Of a stretch of DNA of 64,000 nucleotides, positions 47,559 through 58,971 are shown in pieces. Numbering within the stretch: the first letter of the stretch is position 1; the number at the start of each line of letters is the position of its first letter. Position numbers and translations under genes: made by a program. The notes under the pieces were generated by a model that saw nothing but the letters and a program-made list of their open reading frames with translations, ran no database searches and was not told where the DNA came from. Source of the stretch: Diatrype stigma (lineage: Eukaryota > Ascomycota > Sordariomycetes > Xylariales > Diatrypaceae); the NCBI GenBank assembly GCA_022225965.2, contig JAKJXP020000060.1, positions 62,001-126,000 of the forward strand. The letters are read 5' to 3'.

Positions 47559-48416
47559 ATGCCGGTCACCGTCTTCACCAACAGCCCTATCGCGGCAAAA
47601 CCATCCGGGGTCACCCCCAAGACCGCTGATCCTGGGTCTCCGAACACCACCGCACCGCCAGCTACCACCACGGCATCCGCTACTACTTCGTCTCCAGGAT
47701 CATCATATCCGCCCGCCCAGCCCGGGGCGGTCCCGTCACTCCCCACTCCCACCACTACAGCCGCCGCCCAGGCATACACGCCCCAGCCAACGCCTACTAC
47801 GACCACGGCAGTTGGGAGGGAAGGCCCTCCGCCTCCCCAGCCGGGCGCCGTGCCTGTTCCTCCTGGAGCGGCTACTAGGGGTGGAGGTGCTGCCATCCCA
47901 CCCCCACCGAAGGCAGGGGAGAAGTACCAACCACCACCGCCGCCGCCAGCACCCCAACAGGCTGCCACCACCACATCGCCAACTAGTGGAAGTGGAGGAG
48001 CGATGCCGTACCCCCCACAGATGGCCATCCCAGCGCCCGCTGCGGCCTATCCAGCACAGCAGCACGGGACGCTTACCGCAGCGGGACCTTCGCCTGCCAC
48101 CGCGACGACAAGCACCCTCCCGGGATACGCTGCTGGGGGCCAAAGCCTGCAGCATCCCCCGGGGTACCAGCAGAACGCCAACGCCAGCGCCAGCGCCTCT
48201 GGGCTGGACAGGTACCAGTACCAGGCCTCGGCCGCCCAGCGCGGTGGTAGTGGAGGCGCTTACTACTCCCCGGCTGCCACTGCTGACAGCGAGCAGCAGG
48301 GGCGGCAGTCGCCCGAGGAAGGCGTGTGGGATACGGCGAAGAAGTGGGCCCAGGCAACAGGGCAGAAGCTTGCGGAGGCTGAGGGCGAGGTCTGGAAGAG
48401 GATCAACAAGGAGTAA
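47559..48416 (+). CDS. Proline-rich protein with conserved charged C-terminal helix
   Basis: A single exon encodes 285 residues. I do not recognise a named family. Residues 1-250 are low complexity, rich in Pro, Ala, Thr, Ser and Gln, with poly-Pro runs and PPPPQPGAVP-type repeats (PAQPGAVPSLP and PPQPGAVPVPP). The last about 35 residues are different: EEGVWDTAKKWAQATGQKLA followed by EAEGEVWKRINKE, predicted to be an amphipathic helix with regularly spaced Trp and Lys/Glu. No signal peptide or membrane segment is seen. The good frame, absence of stops despite GC-rich low complexity, and a distinct C-terminus support a real gene. The helix could bind a membrane or a partner protein; that is inference. 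Confidence 0.78.
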   Translation: MPVTVFTNSPIAAKPSGVTPKTADPGSPNTTAPPATTTASATTSSPGSSYPPAQPGAVPSLPTPTTTAAAQAYTPQPTPTTTTAVGREGPPPPQPGAVPVPPGAATRGGGAAIPPPPKAGEKYQPPPPPPAPQQAATTTSPTSGSGGAMPYPPQMAIPAPAAAYPAQQHGTLTAAGPSPATATTSTLPGYAAGGQSLQHPPGYQQNANASASASGLDRYQYQASAAQRGGSGGAYYSPAATADSEQQGRQSPEEGVWDTAKKWAQATGQKLAEAEGEVWKRINKE

Positions 48417-49678
48417 GAGGATGGCTGGAGGGATGGCAAGACCAGACCGACCATACGCGGAGACTCCCGCGTAGGATCCTCAAAGGAGGGGAAGGCGGGC
48501 TTGTGTGCATGTCTGTGCCCTACCTGTCTGCAGACATAAGAAAGCCACATAAATAGCAGCATGGTGCAGTGGGGAGAGGGGCACTGTGAGCGAGTGAGCG
48601 AGCGGTTTAGCATTCTAGGACCAATAAGCTGTTGACGGTAGCAACGCCGTTGTGATGTGGCGTGGCGCCCAACTTGTTAGATATGAGTGCCTGAAGTCGC
48701 AAGTTGTTTCTGCCTTTCTACATCCCATCTCACTGCCTGAGAGCAGCAGCTTTCTTGACAGGCGCCCACACGCCCTTCTTTACCCGCAAGTCAGGCTATC
48801 TCGACCGGCTCCATATAGATAAAGGAGCGATCCTTCGTAAGACCGTAAACCCGCACCATTGCGGTGTCCTGTTCCTTCCTCTGAATCCGCTATCTAGTGT
48901 ATGGTGCTTCTCTCTAGACCTACTACTGGTTTTCTTGGATGATAATACTCATCCGCCCTTGGTCAACGTGTTCCCGGATACTAGGGCTCACGTACGCCAT
49001 GGGTAGGAGAGAGAACTAGATGGCATATGCTGACATGGTGGGCATGTTCGGCGTCAGCAGCGACGGGCCGTCGCCGATCGTTTGAAACACAATCCCGCCA
49101 GCATAGGAAGAGAGTCTAGAAGAGCCTACACTTTGCTGTAGATACGGGAGATTGCATCTACAGACTACCAGAGTCACAAGCTGATCACCTCACGTTATTC
49201 TTGAAAACAAGGTATGAATGAGGGGTCATAAAATTGTAAGGAGGGGCCTCATAATATCACACATGTTCATCGACATGCTGTCATGCAAAACGGAGAGGAT
49301 CTAATTCTTCGTGGGGTTGTGGCACTATATCTGTTTGTCCATTACACATGTTCGCACGCCTTCCCACGCTGATTATAGCTGATATCTAGGTAACTTAAGA
49401 CTAGGATCCGACTCTTGTAGGTAACACCGAAGGAGCATGGGAGCGGGTGACAGAAATCTTGGGACCGATCTTGTGATATGATCTCCCCTGATATTAACCT
49501 GGGATCGTGAGGTTTATGTATTCCCCATTCAGGCATTCTCATGCGTGAAGAAGGGCTGGGCTTTCTCCGCGAACTCGTCCCACGTCTCCGGTAGCTTAAG
49601 AGTTACCTTTAAGGGAGGGGAGGGGGTAAGAGGAGGTTGAAAGGGGAGCTTGAATATAAGGTCTTCATGCGGCGGGCA

Positions 49679-49688
49679 TGCGATCTAA

Positions 49689-49720
<32 letters not shown>

Positions 49721-49764
49721 GGTGCNNNATGCGATCTAAGGGACCCCCCCCCCCCCCCCCCCCC
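49679..49764. other. Assembly joint with poly-G, NNN and poly-C
   Basis: A G tract of about 30 bases is followed by GGTGC, three N (49726-49728) and a C21 run. ATGCGATCTAAGGG occurs on both sides (49679-49692 and 49729-49742), so the two contig ends overlap. This looks like an artificial joint, not biology. Confidence 0.85.
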
Positions 49765-50060
49765 AAACGGGGATCCGGCTCACAGCTTAATTCCCTTGTC
49801 TGCCCTACCAGTGACGTGAACCGTAAGCCTGGGCAGAACGGGGAAAACAAGGAAGGGGGGAAGCCCAGCACCTCGGTCAGTTACATGTTGACGACATTGC
49901 TCGGTATCCTAATGGGGGTTATGGGGTTGGGCTACTTTTAGCTGGTTGATGCGATAGGGCAGGCATGGAGACACTTAGGTAAGGGCGTTCCTTGCGCTAT
50001 TTACCGAATCCTTCGAGCGGTGGGCTGCGGGCAACGAAGCAGTGGCGGTAGCGGTAGCGA

Positions 50061-50087
50061 GTGACAGTGACAGTGACAGTGACAGTG
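50061..50087. repeat. GTGACA hexamer repeat
   Basis: Four to five copies of GTGACA in intergenic DNA. Confidence 0.85.
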
Positions 50088-51336
50088 GCGGGAGCGGGAG
50101 GGAGGGATGCCACCGAAATGTCAAGTTCCTGCCACGGTCCGTCCCCCTCCAGGTCCCCCTCCATCATGATCCTTGAGCTAGGCAAGCAATCTACCTGACG
50201 CCTCCTCCGGGTTGCCCTCTGCCCTATCATAGCCCAATCCATCGGTAGCGTTGCCAATCATCAAACACAGCGACGGCGGATAAAACAAAACAAGGCTATT
50301 AGTCTCTACTGCCGCGGTGGAACATCCATATCCATATGGATGTATATCATGGGGCAACTAATGCGTTGGCCGGTCGTCTATCAACGTCAACCCCCCCTCC
50401 CCCCAAGGGCCCAGGTGAGCGAAGCGATCTTGCGATCTCCACACCGACCGGCCGGCCGCTCCAAGAACGCAGAAGAAATGTGCCTCTTTTCCCCATACTG
50501 ATTACACTTCCTAGCATATATATAGTTATTTATATGGAGGTACGAAACAAAAGTACAGTGATCTTCTATCTTTAGCCCCTGTTGTTTCCCAACTTTAATC
50601 CTACTAACAAACAGAAAAGTTTCAAGTCGTGAGCGATCGTATGACCGGGAAGCCACCCGTTGTTTCTCTCCCTGCTCCCTACCGGAGAGATAATGTAGAT
50701 GGATAGCCTAGGAACTTGTTACTTAGTTAGCTGGACTTAGCCCATACTTCCTTTATATGCACGGCATAGCTCGGCATGGCATGACGTGCCCAGACGGCCG
50801 GCCCCTCCCTCGCTCCCTCGCCCCATTATCGGGGAATAGCATTTCTCGTTCTTTTTTCCTTCCTTTGCTCAACTAGGTAGCAGTCCGTTGAATGGTAGCT
50901 TATTCTAGTCTTAGTCTAAGTCCTAGTCCTCCGGCTAGCTAGCCGGCTGAGGATCTTCGCGTAGGGTTGAGAACACGGACGGGGAAACGAGGGACGGAGC
51001 GCGAGCATTGACATAATTTCCCTGGGGGAGGTCAGCGTCGTCATGCGACAGGCTAGGACCAGGGGGGGCCGAAGCTAAGCTGGCTTAGCCAGGGAACTCC
51101 ACAGTTCTCCGGGCCCCGTAGAACATTTCATGGAAGGCCTGTGGAAGTTAAGAAGGTGTTGTTTTAGTACGACGTATACCCAGTAATTACAATTACAACA
51201 TTGCAATAATTTCTACAAAATGCCATGCCCACGTAATTACAAATTACAGCATTGCAGGTAATAGTCTGTATTGGGATTTCAGGATGTGCGCATCCAAGCT
51301 ATAGGGTTTCGACTATTCATGTACTCCTGTAATATA

Positions 51337-51406
51337 CGCCTGCAATAAACGCCTGCAATGAACTGAACGCCTGTAATGAACGCCTGTAATGAACGCCTGC
51401 AATGAA
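51337..51406. repeat. 13-bp minisatellite CGCCTG(C/T)AATGAA
   Basis: Five copies, one with a 5-bp insertion and one with AATAAA, lie in intergenic DNA. Confidence 0.8.
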
Positions 51407-51454
51407 CAATCGCCCATATCCGGTTGGTTCTTCTACCATACCCGGTACCTACCC

Positions 51455-51516
51455 GGATGCTTCATCCTGCTGGTAGGTACTTCATCCTATCAGCACCTGG
51501 GCAGGATGAAGCATCC
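51455..51516. repeat. Inverted repeat with 16-bp perfect arms
   Basis: GGATGCTTCATCCTGC (51455-51470) is the exact reverse complement of 51501-51516, with a 30-base loop. The loop holds another TTCATCCT and a short AGGT/ACCT pair. It could form a cruciform or an RNA hairpin. Confidence 0.85.
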
Positions 51517-51617
51517 TACATGAGATAGATACCTCGGGAGCATCTACAGCAGGCCGCTTAGGTACGCACTTGTATGTACGTAGCATTTAGAGGGTTACAC
51601 GGACTATACTATACACA

Positions 51618-51672
51618 GCACAGGCTGCACGGCTGCACAGCTGCACAGCTACCAGGCTGCCAGGCTGCCAGG
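51618..51672. repeat. CTGC-rich short tandem repeat
   Basis: Imperfect GGCTGCACA and AGGCTGCC units alternate over about 55 bp. Confidence 0.7.
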
Positions 51673-53412
51673 CCGGGGTGTTCTATATTAAGAAATCGTA
51701 CATATGCGGGTGTTTAAGGGTGTGCGCGTGCGTGCAGCTGCGATTGATTGAGTGGTTGGTTGATTGATTATGCATGTAACCCGAGCCCAGCGCACTATAT
51801 CGGACCGGCCGTGAGATCTCCAACATCAGCCTTGTTAGCACAAATACTCCGAGATTATTTACATACCGAGGAGGTACTTGGCTGCTTGGCTTTTCCACCC
51901 CTAGCACCCACCAAATAGGAAGCTGTCGCATCCCGCCCGCCAGCTCGTCCGGGATCTCGCCCGATCCTGACCTTCCGAAGGAGACGTTAATCTATCGGTC
52001 AATGGCCGCCACTGACACCGGTGTCCGCCCTTTTAAGGTATGCCTGAATGCTTAGCTGGTATGAGCTTCCAAGGCTTTCAAGGTTGCAAATCTTGATAGG
52101 CTGCCAGGTGAAAGACCTGGACGACGGATGATGGATGAGATAAGAAGTGCCGAGATACAGGCAAAGAAGCATGTCTGCCAAGGCGGCCTACAAACCACAG
52201 AGTACATCGGTGCGTCGGTGCGTCGTAGTACCTAAGCTACCTACTACGTAGGTACTGTGCGAAGTACCTAAAGTGAAGCACTCCGTAGTCCGCCGTAGCG
52301 TACCATTGGGAATCCCGTCGGGACGTGGGTAAAACAACGGGGCGCTGTGCGGCTGTTCGCGACGGGTACCTTACCTAAGCGACCCTCTGTTCAATTGGTA
52401 GGTACTTCATCATCATGGATGTTCCACGGTCCATGACAAGGATCGGGCAATCTGCCCTGGCCCTCTGCCTATCGATAGGGTGGTTAAGGGTAACGGATCT
52501 GCCACCCGCGGATTTAAGTCTAACTAACGACATCTGGAGCGGCTCGGGATGGACCTAGGCAAGCCCAGACCAAGGTTACCACTTGCTGCCGTTAAACTCT
52601 ACCTATGGCGGACTATGACTGGCACTGGTGAAGACGATCCCAGGCAATAACGTATAGCTATTATCACTCTAGGAAATCCCCGGAGCTGGGGATATCCAAG
52701 TAGACTCCGGCAATGATGCCAACTGGCACTCGCTCAAAACTTGATTTTTTCTCTAGTTGGTCGTGACTTGCCACGTCAAACAAGATACTCGGTAGGTCTG
52801 TCGGTAAATACTTACTACAACCTCTTCTGACCACCGCCAATCGAAAGAGCCACGAACTCTCTCACTCTTATCACACACAGCCTTCAGATTCGAACCTCAG
52901 ATCTGGCCAGCCAAGGGTTAGTCCGTCGTCTTACGCAATGTACCTACCTACCTTGATTAATCCACACATCTCAGTGGGATGAGGCGGCGAACTATGGGCC
53001 CAGAATGGGGGATTGTCGTCGGAGAGCTCGTACAATGATCATCGCTTAAGATCCATCGTCCCATCCGGATATCTAAAGTACAAAACATCGCCAAACACGA
53101 AAGGGCCGGATACACAGTTGACATACTGGCTAGCGAAGCTAGAGCATACTCGGCTGAATGCTTCTTATTTTGGACATAAAACATGCGAGTACGGGTAGTG
53201 GAAACATCGGCAGGGCATAGACTCGGTAGAGCGGAAGAGGAAATTTGAACGGGACGAACTTCGGCGGGGAGACAGCCTGTGATGATACCAAGAATATAAT
53301 TAATACATGCGGCAGTCTGGTTTCGACAAGTTCTCCACAACAACACCAAATCGTCCCTTCATCTTCGCACGCATCTTCGCGGGTATTCAACCAAGATCCC
53401 AGGTCAACTGCC

Positions 53413-53468
53413 CATGTCGATGTCCATGTCGATGTCGATGTCGATGTCCACGTCGATGTCCATGTCGA
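53413..53468. repeat. ATGTCG/ATGTCC hexamer repeat
   Basis: Nine or so hexamer units. In one frame they would encode alternating Val-Asp and Val-His, but the surrounding open frame has no other sign of a gene. Confidence 0.85.
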
Positions 53469-56031
53469 AGGCAGTGGGCGAGTGAAAGGCTGGAAGGTTA
53501 CCTGAACCGAAGTTACCTAAAGGCTAAACCGAAGGGAGTGCCCGCGAATGATAAACCGATTGAGATCGATGGTACCTTAGCATCGAGAGTGGAGCGCTGC
53601 CTAGTTGGTCGCTAGACTGCCTTGGCAGACCCCTGATTAACGTCTCAGATTCCGTTAGAGGATCCCTGCCCTTGCAGTAGCCCAATCAGAGATCCGCTTC
53701 CGGAAGAGAAGCTGGATATCTCAAACGCGACTACGAGGTAAGCTGCTAAAGCCTAAAGTTGACGCGCTGACAACGCGCACGCGCAAAGGCTACCCCGACT
53801 TCTACTCGTCCAGGGAACACACACACCCGAACATCACACACCACGCACCACGCACCACGCACCACACCACACACCATACCATGCACGCATGCACGCACGC
53901 ACAACCACCGCCAACCCATCAAGGCTTCCATACCCAGGCTCATGGATGAAGGTCCCTCACTGCACTGCACTGTTCATGAGCCTCAATCGAATGACTGCTC
54001 GCCCTTCTATCTGCAAGATGCTTCGCCACGTTTATTATAGCCCAACTTTGCTGCAGGAGGATGTCACATCCTGAAGGTTCCCCCTCTCGACTCGCTCCGC
54101 CATCGATTGGCTTCTCCTCCAACTCCACCACTGCCTCCTCTGCACTCTACTCTGTCGGCAATTGGTCTATCCTTCCCAACGGGCAGCTGTTCAGTGATAA
54201 ACTTCGGGTTTACCAATCACCATCTGCTTCCAGCACCGCCACCCTTCCATGTAGCGTCTCAGCTCCAAGTCTCCCTGAGCTTCTGCCCCCTCATATCGAC
54301 GACCGATGTAAGCCAACATGCAGGAGTTGATTGGTTCCCAGGGCCTTTGTAAGATGATAGACATATGCGTCCGCCTGTTGTGATATTCTGCTTATCGGTC
54401 TTACACACACATCCGCTGCTCAGCTTAACTATAGATAGTCTGTTAGCTGACGACGACAACTGAACCGGCTCGTGAAACTCAAAACTGGTTGTTGGTTGCG
54501 CCTCATCGTCCGGGTAGAGACACCAGGTAGACTGGTTCTGCAGTGAAGGCTCTCTTTTCGAAAGAGGTACTAGAGTACACATCTGACAAATCTCGAACGA
54601 TGGAGAGTGCGGCTCTTGATCCACTGGCAAAGCCACACGATGATGCGACGCTCTGTAACCAGACGAGCGAGCGATCCACGATCATCGCCTCTTGGTTCGG
54701 CAGAAACTGACATGCAGTAGGTAGGTAGTTAGTTCATTCTGTCTACTTGCAGGAGCAGAGTCCACTTGGTAGCCGCGCACTACTCATAGTACGTCTCTAC
54801 ATGCCTCTAGTTAAAGCAAAGCACCCTGCACGTTGAATGGTACCCGTCACATCTCGCTTCGGGGACTTACCTTCTCCAGATCGACGTATCCGGTTGGCCA
54901 GATATGTATTGTAACCGTTGTGTCTATACTTACCACGCTGCCAAGGTTAATATCATGTACGGTGCAATCCAGCTGGAGGACTCTGTCTTTCGAAGACTGT
55001 TCGTTGTTGCGGCCGGCCGGCAGCCACGTTCAGAAGGTCATCCTCCTGCGTCACCTGATTTCCTCGTCAACTCATTGAGGCCCCAGTTAGTCTTGACTCT
55101 TCCCACGGGTTCCAAAATGGTACCATAGGTGGGCATCTCATGAGACAAGCCACCCCCTCTCGGTGGGCTCCCCTCCTCTACGCCTTGATGGTAATTGCAA
55201 AAATAAATATCCAGTTCCTGCCGCAGACGCCGCCATATCTCGTAAAGAACAACCGTCAGGGCCCAGTTTTCAGTTCCTTTTTCCGTCCAGTATCAGAGTG
55301 GGCCGGCCCTGTTATATCACAATCCCTGTTGCACCATCCCAAAAGGGTAGCAACTCCAGAGGTACGCTTCTGACATAACCGGGGCGGTCCCTGCTTCCTT
55401 AATCCATTCCTCGACTACACTCGACTGCGTCCACTTCCACTTGCATCTTACATACCTTAGTACACGCACCACAGTACATGCATACCCAGGTACCTACAGC
55501 CTACCCTAGCACTCTGATCCATCTTGCCGTCCGTGGTCTGGCTCCCCCATACGCAACCCCTTCACTGTCCCCACGTAGCCCGACACTGACGAGCAGATGT
55601 AACCCTCTAAAGCCTCTAAACCTTGTGATGCAAATCCTTACAGGCCTCCTAGCCCTGGCCCGCACTGCCCTGTCTTGTCTGGTAGTAGCCTAGTCCAACA
55701 GTCTCCTTCCAGAAAGCCAAGTAGAATCTCGCACACCAACGTCTCCTCCAAGATCACAGACGTGGCCCGGTTTGTATCAAGGAACCCGGCTTAACTCCTA
55801 CCGGCGTTCCGAACCCGTCTAGGCCTCACCGCGCTGAGTAGGTTGATTCTCTCATGGATCATCCTATTCCCACCCAGTAGTACTTCTCATATACCATAGA
55901 GGTGCTGCTCTAGCCCCCCCTCTACATTGTTCTCTTAGTCCTCTTTCCGCCTCGCCTCGTCCTTCACCCACCATTGACTACTGCCCCAAGGCCAGCCACT
56001 CACTCATTTTGGTCCCGCCTTTCCCTTGCGC

Positions 56032-56032
56032 T

Positions 56033-56064
<32 letters not shown>

Positions 56065-56078
56065 CACACTCACACTAC
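56032..56078. repeat. CA microsatellite followed by CACACT repeat
   Basis: About thirteen CA dinucleotides run into four CACACT-like units. It lies about 530 bp upstream of the regulator start codon. Confidence 0.9.
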
Positions 56079-56603
56079 ACTCTCATTATCACTCCTTTAG
56101 GGCTATAATACTGGGAGCTGGCTCTTCTTCCCGCGCGGATGTGTCAGTCTGTACAACCGAGACAGTAGCTATCCATCTAACGAGTTGTTCCCCTCGTAGA
56201 ACAACTTCACACGCTCTTTACAGAAGAATCAGCCTCACAACCAGAGATCAGCATCTTTAGATATCTACACACTCTCTATGCAGCGCTAGGTTTCTGATCC
56301 AAGCGTCAAATTCAACAACGCAGTCCTTACTTGCTTCCAATTACACCCAATTACAGCGGAGATTACGAAGAAAAAGTATATAAATCATAGCACATGCTCT
56401 TATAACGTAAGTTCCCGAAGATCGCCTAATACCTGTTCCCCACAATACGCCTCGAATCCGCAGGTTCTCGAATATACAAAGATCTCTCTCAACTAGCTGC
56501 CCTACCCCTACTAGATATAGATCTAGTTCTTCTGGACTGACATTCTTTTCACCTGTTCATAGCAAACAAATCTACACACTCATTCTTATTGTTGACATCA
56601 GCC

Positions 56604-58689
56604 ATGGATTCGAATCAAACGCAACTGTAAGTTCACTCTCAGCTAGGTATAAATACGACCCAGAAGCTCATGCGCTTGTAGACCGCCGCAGCAGATGCAC
56701 GAACCTCATGGCTTCGTGTTCGACATGAACAAAAGCAGGAGAGATATGCCTCTTTTCGGCCCACCGTCAAACACGATGAACGGAAACGAACTGCAGGAGG
56801 GTCTTGATGTCGTGGAAGCGCCAGCTGGCGCATGGATGACGCCGTCGTCTCAAGGCCTACGACCGCGGCCCGCAACTATCCACGAAGGCTTTTCATACTG
56901 CGCTGGCGAGGATTACAGCACTATGCCATCGTGGGATGCGTCTTCTAACTTCTCGATGCCAACGCCGAGTGATACGATGTCGAGGCCGGTCTCCATGCAC
57001 CAAGACTTTTACCCTCCGACCACTGCTGTTGAGAACAGTAAGTTGCGTTCGAACGGCGATGTGAGTACGTACTAACCCTTTCGTGTAGAACACTGGACAT
57101 CGAAACCGTGTGAAGATGGTCTCGATATGGCAAACTTTGATGGTGATCTCAACATTGGTCAAGCCTACACTTCTGACGAGGCAATTCCAGTGATAGACCT
57201 CAGGTACTCAGGGCAGCAGGTGGAAAACGAACCGTTGAACTTCGAACCTGGATCGAACCACAACCGCCGCATGTCTGGCTCGTCCTTCACAATGTCTACG
57301 AACGGGTTCTCGGACATGACTTCATACGAAGATTTTTCGACGACCCTTTCCGAGGCGCCATCCTTCACCTCAGATTATCCGCCTCCGTCTAACCGAAATT
57401 CGCTCATGTCATCGACTCAGTTGTCACCTGTTGCGTCTCCTCGCATGACGCCCCAGAGCCGAACTGAACTTGTTCGTACGCAAAGTCGTGGTCGCGGTGC
57501 TTCGCCATCGCCTCGTCCAGGTGTCAGAGCCGCCCCGTACAACGCTGATAGCAGCGCAAGGAACAAGAGGTGGTCTACTGGATCTTACGGCAACACGCCC
57601 AATCGACGACCCGCGCCCTTCGTATACCACCATACGCATGACTCATTTGGCCAACGGGTTCCATCGAGGCACTCTTCGCCCACGGTTTCGAACACCCCGC
57701 TCCCTTTGAACTTCGGCAACCTCCAAGCTGCGCAGCAGACCACGTTCTTCATGCCGCAGCCGCAGCCGCAGCCTCCTCAGCCTTTCCGCAACAGCATGTT
57801 CCTCCCGTCGCAAATTCCTGCGCATATGTTCCATCCGGCGGAGATCCCGAACTATGAGACCCCTCCCCAGCTGTTGTCGCATGGACTCTTCAGGATGCTC
57901 CAGAGCAACGCGGACCCGCATTCGCTGCACGGCCATTATACCGATTTGTCCGACCCGCCGGATTTGTATGCTTCTCTAAGCGAGGAGCAGCTCTCGCCGC
58001 CTCCCGAGGACATGAACCCTGAAGACCCCGACCTTATTCCGCACGAACAGGAACTGCGCTTCGAAGGCGACCTCTACACGCCAAGATGGGTTCGCGGACA
58101 CGGAAACAAGAGGGAGGGATGGTGCGGCATCTGCAAGCCCGGCCGTTGGCTAGTGTTGAAGAACTCCGCGTTTTGGTATGATAAGAGTTTCAGCCACGGC
58201 ATCAGCGCGGCGACTGGCAACCCATTCCAGGAGCCTCGGGAGACGAGACGGATGGATGGGAACCCGGATGTCTGGGAGGGTCTCTGTGGCAGCTGCAACG
58301 ACTGGATCGCGTTGGTCAGCAGCAAGAAGAAGGGAACGACTTGGTTCAGACACGCATACAAGGTAAGAAAGCAATCCGGGTATGGGATCGGTCGATATCA
58401 GTAAACTAACAAGTCGCAGTGTCACACGCATCCCAAGGTCAAAGACACGCCTAAGCGACGACGCGAAAGCAGCCACACGAGAACGGCTGCTCCGCCAGCA
58501 GCGAAGACCAAGGTTGAACCTCAGCCTCCCTCCACCCCACTGCAGCCAACAGCATCCGAGTCTATGACTACGACGCCGACGCCCATGCTGGTGCAGTCTA
58601 CCCCGCAAGGCGAAGCGCAGCACGTGCAATCGGAACAATCCCAGCCACAGTTGGCCTCACCCTACAACGGGCTCTCTAATATGATCTAA
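56604..58689 (+). CDS. Transcription regulator with Rua1-type C-terminal domain
   Basis: Four exons (56604-56626, 56682-57037, 57089-58362, 58420-58689; introns of 55, 51 and 57 nt) give 640 residues. The C-terminal third matches the Rua1_C domain, named after the Ustilago maydis regulator of ustilagic acid synthesis. It reads LRFEGDLYTPRWVRGHGNKR, WCGICKPGRWL, FWYDKSFSHGISAATG, LCGSCNDWIAL, and WFRHAYKCHTH across the last junction. The paired CxxC motifs and CHTH suggest zinc binding. Upstream is a long disordered region rich in Ser, Pro and Gln, with a QPQPQPPQP run. A basic segment (TPKRRRESS) follows the domain. The 23-nt first exon (MDSNQTQL) is deduced from splice signals. The last stretch is disordered. 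The targets are unknown. Confidence 0.88.
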
Positions 58690-58906
58690 GAGCAAGATGG
58701 AGCTTCATTCGATCCATTCGATTTTCTTTAACGGAGCGACGATTTCTTATGTCTTAAAGCAACATAAATGTGTCACGAAAACCTCTCCTTGGAATCCCCA
58801 CATGACGAAGTGGTACTGGGTTATAGACTGGCTTCAGGGGGTATGGGGCCTATCCGGATGGCAGCATCTTAGGGGCGGCATTCATTGCTGTGGTTCCCTT
58901 TTCCGC

Positions 58907-58971
58907 TATGCGCCAGGGCTGATTCCAAGTGAACAGCGAGAGATTGCTGTTTCGGGATGCCCTGGCGCATA
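58907..58971 (+). other. Two-step hairpin in the regulator 3-prime region
   Basis: Perfect 13-bp arms TATGCGCCAGGGC (58907-58919) and GCCCTGGCGCATA (58959-58971) enclose a second 6-bp stem AACAGC/GCTGTT (58932-58937 and 58946-58951) with an 8-base loop. It begins 217 bp past the stop of the Rua1-type gene, and no U tract follows. A role in the transcript is inference. Confidence 0.7.

Larger units (their letters stand above)
48417..56603. other. 8.2-kb gene-poor region upstream of the Rua1-type regulator
   Basis: No gene could be supported. The region contains an assembly joint, several simple repeats, a 16-bp inverted repeat, dispersed TAGGTA/TACCTA motifs and a duplicated GTAATTACAA-type block (about 51183-51210 and 51232-51258). 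The last 700 bp are rich in CT and CA and contain likely promoter and leader of the regulator. A long upstream region is common for developmental regulators, but a missed gene or relic cannot be excluded. Confidence 0.5.

Noticed and set aside
52880..52935. tRNA-like sequence on the minus strand with a TTCGAA loop
   Set aside because: The T-stem does not pair and no acceptor or anticodon stem could be built.
53245..53505. Open frame with Val-Asp and Val-His repeats
   Set aside because: The repeat is a simple hexamer microsatellite, and the rest of the frame has no gene-like features.
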